Shown here: positions 34,130 to 41,906 of the stretch, piece after piece | Layout: every line of letters starts with the position of its first letter | Position numbering within the stretch: the stretch's first letter is position 1 | From: Flavobacterium circumlabens | GTDB lineage: Bacteria > Bacteroidota > Bacteroidia > Flavobacteriales > Flavobacteriaceae | NCBI RefSeq assembly: GCF_004345565.1 | Contig: NZ_SLWA01000011.1 | Location: 1-64,000, forward strand | Direction: 5' to 3' | Length of the DNA: 64,000 bases | Position numbers and translations under genes: made by a program | Notes under the pieces: model-generated | What the model saw: only the letters and a program-made list of their open reading frames with translations | Databases searched by the model: none | What the model was told of the DNA's origin: nothing

Positions 34130-35128
34130 TTATTCGTACTTAGATTTACGTTTTCTTTCCTGTTCCTGATAATCTGTTTCCTTTTCATTTTTGGATTTCA
34201 CACCTTCCGGATCTTTAGGATCTTTTTTCTTGTCTTTTCTGGATTGTTTCTTAAACTCCATTTGGGTTTCCTTGTACTTGGTATCATAGCGCCATGAAAC
34301 ACCAACTCCTCCATAAAATATAGAAGGCGTACCTTTAAAGTTAGTGCTTACAGAAGCATCAACCTGTAAATTGGGATTCAGCAGGTAGGCTGCTCCGCCA
34401 CGAACGATAGCATCACTGTAATAGTTACTTTTATAACCTTGGTTTTCAACAAAACCGGACCATTTATCATTAAAACCGTGCGTTAAAGTTAATACATAAC
34501 CATAACTCGGATAATCTGTAGAAATATAATCGGCAATAATATTAGTCACAAAAACCCATTTTCCGCCTCCAAACTGATTTTGAGTAATTAAGGCCACTTT
34601 TGGAGAAATGCTGGACTCCGGAGAAAAAGAGTAAGGATTGTTTTTACCAACGAAATTGGCTCCTGCAAAAACAGAAACTGCAGGTATTAACTGATGCCAG
34701 TCAAATCTGTGATTGGCTTTATAGCTGTAAATGTTTTTTGCCTTTTCGTAGTTTTTAAAAGGATCATAAATTAAATATTTTGCTCCCAAAACGGTTTGTC
34801 TGAAATTATTTTTTTTATAATTGTTGTAGGGAGTATCAAAACTTTCCATCTGATACTGTAAATCAAGGATAAATTCCAGTTTTTCGAGAAAGGCGCCATA
34901 TCTGAATGTTAAATCAGTACCAAAACCATTTGCATCATAATTTAATAAATCATGCTTTTCTTTTATCCCGTAAATACCAATTTCTGCCTGAATAACAGAT
35001 TTCCCCACAGCAAAAGCCGACATGGTTTCACCGGGACGGTTGGAGTTGATGACATCGGTATATTGTGCGAAAAAGAATTGTGGTGTAAAAAAGAGAGCAG
35101 CAATAAATAAGTTTTTAGCTTTTAACAT
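34130..35128 (-). CDS. Outer-membrane transporter-like protein with a basic C-terminal tail
   Basis: A 332-residue protein with a signal peptide (ending FFFAQYTD) and a beta-barrel-like sequence resembling the 'MetA-pathway of phenol degradation' putative transporter family (RPGETMSAFAVGKSVIQAEIG, alternating aromatic strands, GGAAYLLNPNLQVDASVS near the end). The last 45 residues are very rich in Lys, Glu and Asp and have no hydrophobic strand, which is unusual after an outer-membrane barrel. It is 48 bases upstream of the GNAT gene in the opposite reading order (this gene first) and could be co-transcribed with it. Confidence 0.7.
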   Translation of the reverse strand: MLKAKNLFIAALFFTPQFFFAQYTDVINSNRPGETMSAFAVGKSVIQAEIGIYGIKEKHDLLNYDANGFGTDLTFRYGAFLEKLEFILDLQYQMESFDTPYNNYKKNNFRQTVLGAKYLIYDPFKNYEKAKNIYSYKANHRFDWHQLIPAVSVFAGANFVGKNNPYSFSPESSISPKVALITQNQFGGGKWVFVTNIIADYISTDYPSYGYVLTLTHGFNDKWSGFVENQGYKSNYYSDAIVRGGAAYLLNPNLQVDASVSTNFKGTPSIFYGGVGVSWRYDTKYKETQMEFKKQSRKDKKKDPKDPEGVKSKNEKETDYQEQERKRKSKYE

Positions 35129-35253
35129 AAACGTAATTTTTGATTAAAAAGTAATAACGCATTTCAAATGTACTATATTTTATTATTTATTTAAGATTGA
35201 TATTTTAATTTTAAACAATGGATTTATTAATTTTGGAAAAAAATTATACAATT

Positions 35254-35538
35254 ATGCAAGAAGCATCTTTTTCAGGTTTAATAAAAGCTATTTGTTACAT
35301 CGTGGCTTTTTATTATATTTTTAAATTTTTAGCTAGAATCTTTTTGCCTGTATTGGTAAAAAAGGCTGTAGAAAAAGCAGGAGAGAATTTTCAGAGACAA
35401 CAACAATATAGCCAGGATAATTCATGGCAAAAAACGCAACGCAATAATGATGAAATCATTATCAATACTGCGAATGCAAAAAATCCCCGTGAAACCAAAA
35501 AAGTGGGAGATTATGTTGATTACGAAGAAATAGATTAA
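35254..35538 (+). CDS. DUF4834 family small membrane protein
   Basis: 94 residues from ATG 35254; the upstream ATG at 35218 adds 12 residues without family support. One membrane segment (about 6-24), then a basic and Gln-rich region, ending in DYVDYEEID. This is the pattern of DUF4834 in flavobacteria. Unknown function. It lies 51 bases before yfhO and may share its transcript. Confidence 0.7.
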   Translation: MQEASFSGLIKAICYIVAFYYIFKFLARIFLPVLVKKAVEKAGENFQRQQQYSQDNSWQKTQRNNDEIIINTANAKNPRETKKVGDYVDYEEID

Positions 35539-35589
35539 GTTTGTGTCCTAAATAAAATAGGATTCATCATTTAACCAAACCTGCCTAAA

Positions 35590-38055
35590 TTGAAAATAGT
35601 AAATAAGTTCTATCCGCACGCCCTTGTTATATTGGGCTTTATTCTCGTTTCTTTAATTTATTTTTACCCGGTTTTACAAGGGAAACAAATTTTCCAGTCC
35701 GATATTGCACAATATACCGGAATGGCCAAAGAGCAAAATGATTTTAGAGCCACAGAACATGCTGAGCCGTATTGGACAAACTCTGCTTTTGGCGGAATGC
35801 CGACCTATCAGCTTGGAGCCAACTATCCTAACGATTACGTTGGCAAATTAGATGATGCATTGCGTTTCTTACCACGTCCTGCAGATTATTTATTTTTATA
35901 CTTCTTGGGTTTTTACGGCTTGTTACTGGTTTTAAAAACAGATCCGTTAAAAGCTTTTATCGGAGCGATCGCTTTCGGTTTTTCCACCTATTTAATTATT
36001 ATTTTAGGAGTCGGACATAATGCTAAAGCGCATGCCATAGCTTATATGCCTTTGGTTATTGCCGGATTTATACTGGTTTTTCAGAAAAAATATATTTGGG
36101 GAGGCTTGCTCACCATGTTTGCGGTTGCATTAGAAATTAATGCCAACCACTTTCAAATGACCTATTATTTATTGATTTTCCTATTGATTCTTTCCGGTTA
36201 TTTTGCTTTTAATTTCCTTAAAGAAAAAGAATATAAGCCACTTTTAATTTCATTTGGTGTTCTGGCAGCAGCAGGAATTTTTGCTATCGGAGCCAATGCA
36301 ACTAATTTACTGGCAACCAGTGAATATGCTAAATTTAGTACCCGAAGCAATAGCGAACTGACCTTTAATCCGGACGGAACTAAAAAGGTAAATGAGAATG
36401 CGCTGAGCCATGAATATATTACGGAATACAGCTACGGAATAGCAGAAAGCCTTAATCTGATTGCGCCACGACTTTTCGGTGGTTCAAACCATGAAAATGT
36501 AGGGACAGATAGCCGTATGTATTCGTTTATGACGGAACAGGGAGTTCCATCTGAGCAAGCACAGGATTTTGTATCGGGAATGCCTACGTATTGGGGCGAT
36601 CAGCCAATTGTTGCAGCTCCTGCCTATATTGGGGTGGTAGTTTTCTTTTTAGGCGTTTTAGCGTTGTTTATTGATGACAGAAAAATAAAATATGTTTTCC
36701 TTTCAGGGGCATTAGTAGCTCTGGTACTTTCATGGGGAAAAAATTTCTCCCTGTTAACCGACTTTTTTATCGATTACGTTCCGATGTACGATAAATTCAG
36801 GGCAGTTTCATCGATTCAGGTTATTCTTGAATTATGCTTTCCGGTACTGGCTGTTATGGGATTACAATCATTTTTTAAAGCGAAAGACGAACCAAAATTA
36901 CAGCAAAAAGCCCTGGTTCAGACAGGAGCTTTCGGACTTGGGGTTTTATTGATTTTAGTTTTTGCAAAAAGTATGTTTCATTTTACAGGAAGCAGCGATA
37001 GTTATTTTCTGGAAAGTTACGGACCCAGTTTTGTTGATGCCTTAAAAGAAGACAGGATGAGTTTGTACTCTGCTGATTTATTGCGTTCTGGTTTCTTTAT
37101 CGTAGTTACTTTTGGAATTTTATGGTTGTTTATTAAAAATAAATTTTCACAAAACACAACTTTAATCATTGTAGGTCTTTTGATGATTTTTGATTTGTTT
37201 TTTGTAGATAAAAAATATGTTTCGGCTAAAGATTTTGTGAGTCCGGTGCAAATTGCAGCCCCATTTCAGGAAACACCTTCTGATGCTCAGATTTTAAAAG
37301 ATACGACACATTACAGGGTTTTTGAAGTCAATGGAAATATGTCCAGTGCACGTGCCTCTTACTTTCACCATTCATTAGGCGGGTATCATGCAGCAAAACC
37401 AAGAAGAATACAACAATTGTTTGATTACCAAATCGCCAAAAACAATATGGAGGTTCTGGATATGCTGAATGTGAAATATATTATTCAGACGGATAAAGAA
37501 GGAAAAGAATTCCCGACCGTTAATCCTAATACGAATGGTAATGCATGGTTTGTAAGCAATGTAAGGCTTGTCAATAAACCGGACGATGTCATGAAAGCTT
37601 TAGATCATTTGGATACCAAAAAAGTGGCGGTTTTTAATGTTCGTGAAAATGAAGGTAAATTCAGAAGTGCCCGTTTAAAGAAACAATGGGATACAACCGG
37701 AACGATTAAAGTGGTTGAATATAAGCCCAATTACATCAAATATCAGTCCGATAACGGAAAAGACGGTTTGGCTGTTTTCTCTGAAATGTATTATAAAAAT
37801 GGCTGGAATGCTTATGTGGATGGTAAATTAACAGATCATTTCCCTGTAGATTATGTTTTACGAGCAATGGAAATTCCGGGAGGAAAACATACTATTGAAT
37901 TTAAATTTGAACCACAGGTAGTAAAAACCGGAAGTACCATTACATTGATAAGTACGATAGGAATGTTGTTGTTACTGATTGTCGGGGTTTATTTTGAAAG
38001 ATTCTATCACAAAGATTCCCAAAGAATTCAAGGAGATTCTCAAAAAAATATTTAA
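35590..38055 (+). CDS. YfhO family membrane glycosyltransferase-like protein
   Basis: An 821-residue polytopic inner-membrane protein with about 12 hydrophobic helices and a large soluble loop at the C-terminal side. YfhO proteins share the GT-C fold; characterised Gram-positive members glycosylate cell-wall polymers, and the flavobacterial substrate is unknown. Start codon is TTG at 35590; the next ATG lies over 50 residues later and would remove the first helix, so TTG is preferred. A GT4 glycosyltransferase gene starts 58 bases after the stop, and the two with the flippase probably serve surface glycan assembly. Confidence 0.85.
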   Translation: MKIVNKFYPHALVILGFILVSLIYFYPVLQGKQIFQSDIAQYTGMAKEQNDFRATEHAEPYWTNSAFGGMPTYQLGANYPNDYVGKLDDALRFLPRPADYLFLYFLGFYGLLLVLKTDPLKAFIGAIAFGFSTYLIIILGVGHNAKAHAIAYMPLVIAGFILVFQKKYIWGGLLTMFAVALEINANHFQMTYYLLIFLLILSGYFAFNFLKEKEYKPLLISFGVLAAAGIFAIGANATNLLATSEYAKFSTRSNSELTFNPDGTKKVNENALSHEYITEYSYGIAESLNLIAPRLFGGSNHENVGTDSRMYSFMTEQGVPSEQAQDFVSGMPTYWGDQPIVAAPAYIGVVVFFLGVLALFIDDRKIKYVFLSGALVALVLSWGKNFSLLTDFFIDYVPMYDKFRAVSSIQVILELCFPVLAVMGLQSFFKAKDEPKLQQKALVQTGAFGLGVLLILVFAKSMFHFTGSSDSYFLESYGPSFVDALKEDRMSLYSADLLRSGFFIVVTFGILWLFIKNKFSQNTTLIIVGLLMIFDLFFVDKKYVSAKDFVSPVQIAAPFQETPSDAQILKDTTHYRVFEVNGNMSSARASYFHHSLGGYHAAKPRRIQQLFDYQIAKNNMEVLDMLNVKYIIQTDKEGKEFPTVNPNTNGNAWFVSNVRLVNKPDDVMKALDHLDTKKVAVFNVRENEGKFRSARLKKQWDTTGTIKVVEYKPNYIKYQSDNGKDGLAVFSEMYYKNGWNAYVDGKLTDHFPVDYVLRAMEIPGGKHTIEFKFEPQVVKTGSTITLISTIGMLLLLIVGVYFERFYHKDSQRIQGDSQKNI

Positions 38056-38103
38056 AAATCTTTGCGAAACTTGGTGAGAACTTTGTGAGTCTCTGTGAAA
38101 CAG
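38055..38103. repeat. Intergenic segment of the 'ctttgcgaaac...ctttgtg' type
   Basis: aatctttgcgaaacttggtgagaactttgtgagtctctgtgaaac (in three shorter units) sits between yfhO and the GT4 gene. Segments of this kind are common between flavobacterial genes, to my knowledge. Single copy here, no clear hairpin. Confidence 0.35.
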
Positions 38104-38113
38104 AAGAAAACTG

Positions 38114-39397
38114 ATGGAACAAAAAAAACTTTTAATAATTACCTATTACTTTCCACCTGCCGGAGGTCCCGGTGTACAGCGTTGGTTAAAATTCGTCAAA
38201 TATTTACCTGAATTTAATGTTCAGCCTATTGTTTATATTCCTGAAAACCCAACTTATCCGATAGTGGATGAAGGTTTGGTCAGTGAAATTTCTGATCAGG
38301 TAATTGTCCTGAAAAATAAAATCTGGGAACCTTACCAATTGGCCTCTGTTTTTTCAAAAAATAAAACCAAAAAAATCAGTTCGGGAATTTTTCCACAAAA
38401 GAAAAAACAAACCTTTTTAGATAAAACCTTTCTTTGGATTCGTGGTAATCTGTTTATTCCGGATGCAAGGGTTTTTTGGGTAAAACCTTCGATAGTTTAT
38501 CTTGAAAAATATATTAGAGATAATAATATTGATACCATTGTAACCTCCGGGCCACCGCACAGCCTGCATTTAATTGGTTTGGAATTAAAACAAAAACTAG
38601 ACCTAAAATGGCTGGCAGATTTTCGTGATCCCTGGACAACAATCGGGTATCACAAAGCACTGCGTTTATCTTCTTACGCAGCGAAAAGACATAAAAAATT
38701 AGAACATAAAGTACTGAATTCGGCAGATACTATAATTGTAACGAGTAAAACGACCAAAACAGAGTTTCAGGCCATTACCAACAAACCAATTTCGGTAATT
38801 ACAAATGGTTATGATATCGAAAATGTAGAAAAACAGGCTTTAGATACCAAATTTACGCTCGCGCATATCGGTTCCTTTTTATCCGATAGGAATCCTGAAT
38901 TTTTATGGGAATCTCTGGTAGAGTTACTGAATGAAATTCCGGATTTTAAAGCTCATCTGGAAATCAAATTAATTGGTGCCGTCAGTCAGGAAGTACTGGA
39001 TGCTATTGCCCAATTTAATCTCAATGCTTATCTGAATCTTTTGGGGTATGTTTCACATCATGAAGCTATTGCGCATCAAAAGAAATCACAGGTTTTGCTG
39101 TTGATCGAAATCAATTCGGAAGATACCAAAAGTATCATTCCCGGAAAATTGTTTGAATACATGGTATCAAATCGTCCGATAATAGCGATTGGGCCACAAG
39201 GTTCTGATTTTGCAGCTATTGTAAAAGAAACAAATACCGGTGTATTTTTCGATTATTCTGAAAAAGCGAAGCTAAAAAGTGTAATTTTGGACTTTTATAA
39301 TCAATTTCTGGAAGGGAAATTACAAGCGAATGGTGTTGGTTTACAGCAATATTCCAGAAAAAATCTTACCAGACAATTGGTAGAATTGATTAGTTAA
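38114..39397 (+). CDS. GT4 family glycosyltransferase
   Basis: A 427-residue GT-B fold protein. The N-terminal half begins LLIITYYFPPAGGPGVQRWLKF (in two parts), typical of GT4-type enzymes with the acceptor site; the C-terminal half has ITNGYD, HIGSF and IPGKLFEYMVSNRPIIAIGP, matching the donor-binding EX7E-like region. It transfers a sugar from a nucleotide donor in the cytoplasm. It sits between yfhO and the flippase, supporting a role in a lipid-linked or surface glycan. Confidence 0.88.
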   Translation: MEQKKLLIITYYFPPAGGPGVQRWLKFVKYLPEFNVQPIVYIPENPTYPIVDEGLVSEISDQVIVLKNKIWEPYQLASVFSKNKTKKISSGIFPQKKKQTFLDKTFLWIRGNLFIPDARVFWVKPSIVYLEKYIRDNNIDTIVTSGPPHSLHLIGLELKQKLDLKWLADFRDPWTTIGYHKALRLSSYAAKRHKKLEHKVLNSADTIIVTSKTTKTEFQAITNKPISVITNGYDIENVEKQALDTKFTLAHIGSFLSDRNPEFLWESLVELLNEIPDFKAHLEIKLIGAVSQEVLDAIAQFNLNAYLNLLGYVSHHEAIAHQKKSQVLLLIEINSEDTKSIIPGKLFEYMVSNRPIIAIGPQGSDFAAIVKETNTGVFFDYSEKAKLKSVILDFYNQFLEGKLQANGVGLQQYSRKNLTRQLVELIS

Positions 39398-39455
39398 GAG
39401 AACCATTTCAAAGGCAATAATAATTTCAAAAATCATTAAAGAGTAGAAAATCAAA

Positions 39456-39483
39456 AATCTAAACTCTGCAATCTAAACTCTGC
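39456..39483 (+). repeat. Tandem 14-base repeat AATCTAAACTCTGC, two copies
   Basis: Two exact adjacent copies (39456-39469 and 39470-39483) directly in front of the flippase ATG at 39493. A related tract (aatctaaaat...) lies at 60545-60567. Confidence 0.7.
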
Positions 39484-39492
39484 AATAAAAAC

Positions 39493-40962
39493 ATGGGTAT
39501 TGTCTTAAATCAGTCTTTCAAGAACACCATTATTACTTATATCGGCTTCGGAATTGGGGCTATCAATACACTTTACTTATATCCTGTTTTTTTAGGCGCA
39601 ACCTATTATGCTTTAACGAACTATATTCTTTCTGCGGCAAATGTGATTATGCCTCTTTTTGCTATCGGAATGCAAAATACGTTAGTCAAGTTTTACTCCC
39701 AATACAAAACGGAAGAAGAAAGAGAGCAGTTTCTGTCGTTTACAGCATTGTTTCCTATCCTCATGTGTATTCCGTTAGGAATTATCGGTTTGTTCTTCTT
39801 TGATGATATTACCGCTTTTGTTTCGAAAGAAAATCCTGTTGTTAAGGAATTTATGTACCTCATTCCGTTTATTGGGATTTGTATGGCCTATTTTGAGATT
39901 TTTTATGCCTGGGCTAGAGTACATATGCATTCTGTTTTTGGCAATTTTATAAAAGAAGTCGGTTTAAGGTTATTTTCTACTGTTGCTTTGATCGGATTAT
40001 ATTTTCACTGGATCAATTTGGTGCAATTTGTTTATGTTACAGCAGTAATTTATTTTGTTGCCTTTATTATCACGATGTTTTATGCCTTTTATATTAAAAG
40101 GCCCAATTTCCAGATTACAATTCCGGAAAACGTAAAAAGTGTAATGGAGTATACTTTCTTTATTATTTTATCGGGAAGTGTAGCGAATCTTCTTTTAGAC
40201 GGAGATAAATTGATGCTGAATCAGTATATGAAAATTGAGAACATCGCTTATTATTCGGTAGCAACTTATATTGCGTTGGTTATTTCGGTTCCAAGTAGGG
40301 CCATGCATCAGATTGTATATCCGATTACTGCAAAATTAATGCATGAAAACAAACACGACGAATTAAATAGTTTATACAAGAAAACCTCAATAAACCTTCA
40401 GTTTGTGGGTGGTTTTGTAATGCTGTGTATTTTTGTAAATATCAATCAATTGTACGAATTGGTGCCGAAAGAGTACAGCGGAGGAATTCCGGTTGTATTT
40501 ATGATTGGAATTTCCAAATACTTCGATTTGATTTTAGGAAATAATAATGCTATTATTTTTAATACTAAATATTACCGAATGGTCCTGTACTTAGGATTGA
40601 TGTTGGTGTTTTTAACCTTTGTTCTAAATATGATTTTTATTCCAATTTCGGGTATTTTAGGTTCGGCATTTGCTACTTTATTGTCCATTACATTATATAG
40701 TTTAGCCAAATTGCAGTTTGTGGTTAAGAAACTTCATTTGTATCCGTTTACAAAACAAACCATGCATTCTATTCTGATCACATTTGCTTTATTCTTAGTG
40801 TTTTATTTTTGGGAGTTTCCGTTTTATCAGCTGATCAGCATCGCCTTAAAATCGGTTTTAGTAACGATTCTTTATATTTACCTGAATTATAAATTTAATA
40901 TCTCTCCGGAGATTAATCAGGTGATCCAGGGACTTTTTAAAAGAGTTGGAATTAAAATTTAG
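39493..40962 (+). CDS. Oligosaccharide flippase family protein (Wzx-like)
   Basis: A 489-residue inner-membrane protein with about 12-14 hydrophobic segments and the MATE/MOP-fold polysaccharide-transporter pattern (FKNTIITYIGFGIGAINTLYLYP near the start, in two parts). Such proteins move lipid-linked oligosaccharides across the membrane. It follows the GT4 gene by 95 bases. It may supply glycan for the outer surface, though lipid II or other lipid carriers are possible. Confidence 0.88.
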   Translation: MGIVLNQSFKNTIITYIGFGIGAINTLYLYPVFLGATYYALTNYILSAANVIMPLFAIGMQNTLVKFYSQYKTEEEREQFLSFTALFPILMCIPLGIIGLFFFDDITAFVSKENPVVKEFMYLIPFIGICMAYFEIFYAWARVHMHSVFGNFIKEVGLRLFSTVALIGLYFHWINLVQFVYVTAVIYFVAFIITMFYAFYIKRPNFQITIPENVKSVMEYTFFIILSGSVANLLLDGDKLMLNQYMKIENIAYYSVATYIALVISVPSRAMHQIVYPITAKLMHENKHDELNSLYKKTSINLQFVGGFVMLCIFVNINQLYELVPKEYSGGIPVVFMIGISKYFDLILGNNNAIIFNTKYYRMVLYLGLMLVFLTFVLNMIFIPISGILGSAFATLLSITLYSLAKLQFVVKKLHLYPFTKQTMHSILITFALFLVFYFWEFPFYQLISIALKSVLVTILYIYLNYKFNISPEINQVIQGLFKRVGIKI

Positions 40963-41530
40963 AGAACTTTATATAAGATTTGACCACATTTACCGCGATT
41001 TGGGCAATGTCTGCCTTCAATATTCTCAAATTTTAAGGTTTGCATTTGTACAAAAAACTTGTCGCTGATTGTATGTTTCTTTTCTGAAAAAATATTCACA
41101 AGAAATAACTTACAATATTGTTTTGGTTAGGTTCTTCGTCAAATTAAATCTTCAGAATTCATTATAATGTCGCAGTACTGGAGATTATTTCCTACATTAT
41201 AAAGCGTTAAGGGATAAAAACACAACAACAATCCTGAAAATTATTTAAAAAGGAATTGTAATCCAACTGCTTTGACGTCGTAAATAAGAGCTAAGTTGTT
41301 GATTTTCTTCTCTAACGTTTGAATTTTAACATATTTTTTTTTTGTTATTTGATTAATAAAAATTAAATTTATGTAAGAATTTGATATTAGTATGAAGATC
41401 TAATGGAAAATATCTTAGAAAATGCAATAAAAGTAATTTTAACGTGTTTGTTTAATATGGAGATCCCTATCTGTATTAGAAATAATTAACATTTATATAT
41501 CACAATTTGGATTAATTTAATCTGCCCATT
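40963..41530. other. 568-base AT-rich gap without a supported gene
   Basis: No hairpin terminator or known repeat stands out. A minus-strand frame ending at 40959 gives 28 residues from ATG 41045 (with two Cys in GRHCPNRGKCGQ) and overlaps the flippase stop; the frame is open for about 56 codons in all. I do not recognise it. It could be a decayed gene tail. Confidence 0.4.
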
Positions 41531-41830
41531 ATGAGAAACAATAAACTGAGTCAGGAACAGAGCTTTCAGGTATTTTCTAATATGATATCAAAGAAAGTTC
41601 ACAAGGGGTTTACATTAGAAGAAAGAAATGACGAATTGCTTTTTGCAGTTCTGTCAAAAGGAGGGAAGGTTGTCAATCATGGTTTGAATTTTATTATTTT
41701 TTGTCTGACTTTAGGATTATGGTCATTCGCCTGGCTTTATCTTACAATAGAAGCCTCAAAGCAGAAAAAAATATTAGTTGCAATTGATGAAGATGGATTG
41801 CCTTTTGAAGAAAGGTGTTTAGTAGCTTAA
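41531..41830 (+). CDS. Small membrane protein of unknown function
   Basis: 99 residues with a hydrophilic first half and one or two hydrophobic helices at about 55-75 (LNFIIFCLTLGLWSFAWLYLTI). The C-terminal part is charged. No family recognised. The stop is followed by a strong terminator, which supports a real transcript. Confidence 0.6.
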   Translation: MRNNKLSQEQSFQVFSNMISKKVHKGFTLEERNDELLFAVLSKGGKVVNHGLNFIIFCLTLGLWSFAWLYLTIEASKQKKILVAIDEDGLPFEERCLVA

Positions 41831-41848
41831 TACAAGCTATTAGAAAAT

Positions 41849-41888
41849 AAAGCGGCCAGAATTCTATTATTCTGGCCGCTTTATTTTT
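41849..41888. terminator. Bidirectional intrinsic terminator between the 99-residue gene and uvrA
   Basis: AAAGCGGCCAGAA and TTCTGGCCGCTTT are perfect complements around an eight-base loop, followed by T-rich sequence. Confidence 0.92.
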
Positions 41889-41906
41889 TTAATGAGTTTA
41901 AAGAAA

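Noticed and set aside
40959..41045. 28-residue minus-strand frame with GRHCPNRGKCGQ
   Set aside because: Too short, overlaps the flippase stop, no recognisable family and no promoter; kept only as a note in the gap description.
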